Shown here piece after piece: positions 61,085-64,000 of a stretch of DNA of 64,000 nt. The translations under genes and the position numbers were made by a program. A model generated the notes under the pieces. The model was not told the DNA's origin. It ran no database searches and worked only from the letters and a program-made list of their open reading frames with translations. The stretch is taken from contig JBFXGM010000010.1 of assembly GCA_050178015.1 (NCBI GenBank), positions 1 to 64,000 of the forward strand. The letters run 5' to 3'. Source of the stretch: Gaoshiqia sp050178015. Its GTDB lineage: Bacteria > Bacteroidota > Bacteroidia > Bacteroidales > Prolixibacteraceae. The first letter of the stretch is position 1. Each line of letters opens with the position of its first letter.

Positions 61085-61987
61085 TCAGATCTTTCTGATT
61101 GAACTTCCCTGACTGGATACACGTAGCTCGTACACGGCGCCAAAAACAAGGGGCAGGTTGCGGTCGGTGTGCCCGGCGGGAAAATCGAAACATACCGGGA
61201 ATTGGTATTCCTTGACGGCATTCAGGATGATTTCTTCAACCGTTTGGCCAAAAGGCGAATCGTTGTCTTTCATTTCCGTAAAGCCGCCGGTAATCAGTCC
61301 GTTCAGGTTCTTCAACTTGCCTGCCAGATACAGGCTGTGCATAATCCGGTCGAGGTGGTAGAGGTATTCCGACAGATCTTCCAAAAACAGGATCTTTCCC
61401 CGGGTATCCGGCTCGAATGGGGTTCCCAGCAAGCTGTAAAAAATGGACAGGTTTCCGCCTGTCACTTGTCCGGTTGCTTTTCCTGCTCGGTTAAGCGGGT
61501 GTGCGGGGCAATCAATTTGCTGATTTTTACCTGTAAGAATATCCATCAGTGCGGTGAAGCTTTCGGTCGGTTGTCCGTCTTTCAGGTAAAAAGCCGGCAT
61601 GGCCCCGTGAATGCTGCAATAGCCTTCTTGCTGAAAGAGGGCGTGCAGTAAGGTGATATCGCTGAACCCGACCAGCCATTTGGGATGGTTGCGGTAGGCT
61701 GTGAAATCCAGTTTTTCGGCGATACGGACAGCGCCGTATCCACCGCGTGAGCAAATTATGGCGCGGCAATCCGGATCATCCAGCGCCTGTTGCAGGTCGC
61801 TCAGGCGCTGCTCATCGGTACCGGCAAACTGAAAATGAGTATCAAAAACATGCTTGCCCAACACGACTTCGAATCCCAGTTGGCGGAGTAAATCCACCGC
61901 GGGAAGCACTTTCTCTTCTTTTACTTTTCCGGCAGGCGAAACAATCCGGATCCGGTCTCCTTCTTTTAAAATGGCTGGTGTGAGCAT
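61085..61987 (-). CDS. LD-carboxypeptidase (peptidase S66)
   Basis: A 300-residue S66 protein that would trim the terminal D-Ala from tetrapeptides in peptidoglycan recycling. The catalytic Glu region FLEDLSEYLYHLDRI and His region PAGHTDRN are visible. The nucleophile elbow reads CSRGGYGAVRI; I do not see the serine expected just after GGYG, so either the alignment by eye is off or the lineage differs. PKWLVGFSDITLLHA supports the family. No signal peptide, so it is cytosolic. Confidence 0.85.
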   Translation of the reverse strand: MLTPAILKEGDRIRIVSPAGKVKEEKVLPAVDLLRQLGFEVVLGKHVFDTHFQFAGTDEQRLSDLQQALDDPDCRAIICSRGGYGAVRIAEKLDFTAYRNHPKWLVGFSDITLLHALFQQEGYCSIHGAMPAFYLKDGQPTESFTALMDILTGKNQQIDCPAHPLNRAGKATGQVTGGNLSIFYSLLGTPFEPDTRGKILFLEDLSEYLYHLDRIMHSLYLAGKLKNLNGLITGGFTEMKDNDSPFGQTVEEIILNAVKEYQFPVCFDFPAGHTDRNLPLVFGAVYELRVSSQGSSIRKI

Positions 61988-62106
61988 TTGCTGAAATTTT
62001 AAGTTGAAGATACAAATCTCTGTTGGATTGTTGGTGAACCAAAAAGCAAGGAATGCGTACTAATCAGCACAATGTGCTGAAAGTTTAACAATTAGAATTA
62101 ATACCG

Positions 62107-62757
62107 ATGAGAAAGAGAATTGGCGTGTTGGGATCGGGTATTGTTGCCCGGGTTTTGGCAAATGGATTTTTACAATATGGATATGAAGTGATGATGGGTA
62201 CCCGTGACCCGAAAAATTTGGAGGATTGGCTGGAACAGGCCGGCGAAAAGGGGTCGGTGGGTAGTTTTGAACATGCCGCGCATTTTGGCGACCAGGTGGT
62301 GCTTGCGGTCAAGGGCAGTGCGGCGGAGTTTGTGCTCGACCTGGCCGGGGCGGCCAACCTGCACGAGAAAACGGTAATCGACACCTGCAACCCGATAAGC
62401 GAAGAGGCGCCCGAGAATGGTGTGCTGCGATATTTTACCAAACCAAATCAGTCGTTGATGGAGCACTTGCAGACGAAATATTCCCGCATTCACTTTGTAA
62501 AGGCTTTCAACAGCGTTGGGAATGATTTGATGGTAAACCCGGATTTCAAGGAAGGCAAACCCACCATGTTTATTTGCGGAAATAACGCGCAGGCCAAAGC
62601 AGATGTGGAAAAAATCCTGGAGATGTTTGGCTGGGAATGCGAAGATATGGGAGGTGTTCAGTCGGCCCGGGCGCTGGAGTCGCTGGCAATTTTATGGTGC
62701 ATTCCGGGCTTTATACGGCACGAATGGCGCCATGCTTTCAAATTGCTGAAAAAATAG
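62107..62757 (+). CDS. NADPH-dependent F420 reductase-like dinucleotide-binding protein
   Basis: A 216-residue Rossmann protein of the F420-dependent NADP reductase/ProC-like superfamily: VLGSGIVARVLANGF near the N terminus binds NADP, followed by TRDPKNL, VIDTCNPI and HFVKAFNSVGNDLMVNP. Related bacterial proteins work without F420, often as NAD(P)-linked reductases of unknown substrate. Monocistronic and convergent with the SPOR gene. Confidence 0.85.
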   Translation: MRKRIGVLGSGIVARVLANGFLQYGYEVMMGTRDPKNLEDWLEQAGEKGSVGSFEHAAHFGDQVVLAVKGSAAEFVLDLAGAANLHEKTVIDTCNPISEEAPENGVLRYFTKPNQSLMEHLQTKYSRIHFVKAFNSVGNDLMVNPDFKEGKPTMFICGNNAQAKADVEKILEMFGWECEDMGGVQSARALESLAILWCIPGFIRHEWRHAFKLLKK

Positions 62758-62779
62758 CTTTCGCAGCCGTGCAACAAAA

Positions 62780-62801
62780 AACCCCTCGGTTGGGAGGGGT
62801 T
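62780..62801 (-). terminator. Terminator of the SPOR gene (bidirectional)
   Basis: Perfect 8-bp stem AACCCCTC / GAGGGGTT, 7 nt after the SPOR gene stop; on the minus strand it runs into TTTTTTG. It also lies after the plus-strand reductase gene ending at 62757. Confidence 0.85.
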
Positions 62802-62808
62802 GAAGAGT

Positions 62809-63720
62809 TTATTTTTTCACGTAAATCCAAACGCCGGAGCCAGGTGATTTTGTTTTGTATTCGTCGCGGGCGTTTTTTGCCTCATCGAGCGATGCAAAAC
62901 TTCCCAGTGATATGTAATGAAGCCCTTTGATAACGCCTAAATTTTCAGCCTCGTACCCTTTGGTTTTCATTTGCGAAATGAAGGTATCGGCATTTTGTTC
63001 GTTTTTGAAGCTTCCGCCAATCATGAAGTAGTGATGTTCAACTACCTGTTCTTCCTGAATTTGTTCCACAGCCATTGCTACCTCTTCTTCTGCAACCGGT
63101 TTTGAAGGGGTTTGCACGGTCATCATCTCGGTCAGGTTTGCCAGATCGGATTTTAGCAGGTTCTCCTTGTTGTTTTTCAGTGGCGTAACAGCCAGCGCCA
63201 GCAGCAGCGGCACGGCAACCAACACTTTTTTCAAAGTTCTGCGTTGAAACATCACCTGTACAGCATCCTGTTGAAGTTGTGGCACTGACTTTTTTGCTTG
63301 GTTGCGGGCAAATAAGGTTTCGTAAGAAAAAGGCGCCAACCCAAAAGCGTCCAGGTTCAGGTTGCTTGCCAGGGCGGGTGCAAAAATCAGGTTTTCCTGA
63401 TCGTCGTACCGGAGCGATCCGACACCGGAAATGCTGATTTCCTCGCCATCGGTCAGCCGGTAGCTCAATTCCTGCACCAGCAAATTCACTTTTTTGCCAG
63501 CTGCGATATAATTGATCCCTTCGGCTGAGGCCACGTGGTTGATAAACAGACCATCGTTAAAATTCAGCTTTTTATTGAAACTCACGGATTTTGCCGGGGG
63601 CGTAAATTGGGCTGAACGCATACCGGCTGGTTTGTAGTTGGTTACAAAGCCGCCAAATCCCGGAATGATGACACAATCATTCAGTAATAACAATTCTTTG
63701 ATGTAGGCTAATAATTCCAC
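62809..63720 (-). CDS. HU-CCDC81 and SPOR domain protein
   Basis: A 303-residue protein found in Bacteroidota: N-terminal HU-CCDC81-type domains (about 1-130, LLLNDCVIIPGFGGFVTNYKPA), a single transmembrane helix (about 165-182), a linker, and a C-terminal SPOR domain (about 228-303, HHYFMIGGSFKNEQNADTF ... LHYISLGSFASLDEA) that binds denuded septal peptidoglycan. The N-terminal domain resembles DNA-binding HU but sits in the cytosol as a possible septal scaffold. A role in division or envelope organisation is likely. It has its own promoter and terminator. Confidence 0.88.
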   Translation of the reverse strand: MELLAYIKELLLLNDCVIIPGFGGFVTNYKPAGMRSAQFTPPAKSVSFNKKLNFNDGLFINHVASAEGINYIAAGKKVNLLVQELSYRLTDGEEISISGVGSLRYDDQENLIFAPALASNLNLDAFGLAPFSYETLFARNQAKKSVPQLQQDAVQVMFQRRTLKKVLVAVPLLLALAVTPLKNNKENLLKSDLANLTEMMTVQTPSKPVAEEEVAMAVEQIQEEQVVEHHYFMIGGSFKNEQNADTFISQMKTKGYEAENLGVIKGLHYISLGSFASLDEAKNARDEYKTKSPGSGVWIYVKK

Positions 63721-63739
63721 GGATGATAGAGTTTACGCC

Positions 63740-63770
63740 CAAAATTAAGGAAAAATTAACAGGTTGACAA
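63740..63770 (-). promoter_or_regulatory. Candidate promoter of the SPOR gene
   Basis: Minus strand: TTG at 63770-63768, 20-nt spacer, TAATTTTG (63747-63740), a perfect TAnnTTTG, 19 nt before the ATG. One of the best full promoters in the window. Confidence 0.6.
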
Positions 63771-63857
63771 CTCAAAGTTTTCAACATTTTACCCGGGTTT
63801 TTAACGAACGGCTTGTAATATACACGGGCTTAATCCATAAGCCGAAGATATAATTTG

Positions 63858-63865
63858 TATTTTTG
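63858..63865 (+). promoter_or_regulatory. Candidate -7 element for galE
   Basis: TATTTTTG, a perfect TAnnTTTG match 20 nt before the galE ATG. Confidence 0.5.
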
Positions 63866-63885
63866 GTGGAAATACTCAATTACCT

Positions 63886-64000
63886 ATGACTACAAAAATT
63901 CTCGTAACCGGGGGTACCGGTTACATTGGCTCTCACACGGTGGTGGAGCTCCAGCAGGCAGGCTACAGCGTTGTTGTGGTTGACGACCTTTCCAATTCGA
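63886..64000 (+). CDS. galE: UDP-glucose 4-epimerase (3' partial)
   Basis: The first 38 codons are in the window: MTTKILVTGGTGYIGSHTVV carries the GxxGxxG NAD-binding motif of extended short-chain dehydrogenases, followed by VVVVDDLSNS, the GalE-type acidic residue and DNLSNS-like segment. It interconverts UDP-glucose and UDP-galactose. The rest lies beyond the window; another UDP-sugar epimerase is possible but GalE fits best. Confidence 0.85.
   Translation, partial: MTTKILVTGGTGYIGSHTVVELQQAGYSVVVVDDLSNS

Overview
The window reads as chromosomal sequence from a free-living member of the Bacteroidota, probably in or near the Marinilabiliales/Prolixibacteraceae (the phylum is well supported, the family is an inference). 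Supporting points are Bacteroidota-restricted families (DUF4292, DUF4175, DUF4421, HU-CCDC81/SPOR), a TonB-dependent receptor, many lipoprotein and Tat signals, little sign of Shine-Dalgarno sequences, and repeated perfect matches to the phylum's -7 promoter element TAnnTTTG. I found no rRNA, tRNA, insertion sequence, prophage or CRISPR array.

Layout. 1-2455: end of a membrane-anchored winged-helix regulator, an OsmC protein and a Crp/Fnr regulator. 2503-6779 (minus): operon dut - TPR lipoprotein - DUF4292 lipoprotein - EnvC-like amidase activator. 6855-11972 (minus): hemW, an rpiB - lutB - Rrf2 cluster and a polysaccharide flippase. 12059-20311: glutamine cyclotransferase convergent with ruvB, a complete RND efflux operon and a stand-alone receiver protein. 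20817-29217 (plus, AT-rich): DUF4175 giant membrane protein, anti-sigma-type ATPase, ybeY, mnmG, a perfect parS site, apt and uvrC. 29281-38667: rsgA, xth, DUF4421, tdh, a TonB receptor with a NikR-like regulator, cysS and a radical SAM enzyme. 38741-49872 (GC-richer): glutamate synthase-like FMN enzyme, a sugar oxidoreductase/isomerase cluster, beta-mannosidase, HAD and DUF2797. 50067-64000: ilvE, trpS, an attenuated trpB2, rbfA, methyltransferase, LolC/E-type permease, a PhoB/PhoR pair divergent from a Pit-PhoU transporter, LD-carboxypeptidase, a dinucleotide-binding reductase, a SPOR protein and the start of galE.

Regulatory systems visible in the DNA are the most interesting part. (i) A full ribosome-mediated attenuator precedes trpB2: a 20-codon leader ORF with three consecutive Trp codons, a 1:2 hairpin, a 2:3 antiterminator and a 3:4 terminator followed by a T run. 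(ii) The NikR-like gene and the adjacent TonB receptor gene each carry GTAACAC-N14-GTAACAC immediately upstream, which looks like a shared operator; the regulator has lost two of the four classical nickel ligands. (iii) The pit gene has four TTAACA-like hexamers at 11-bp steps in front of a TAnnTTTG element, beside PhoR/PhoB. (iv) The single parS site between mnmG and apt suggests an origin-proximal location.
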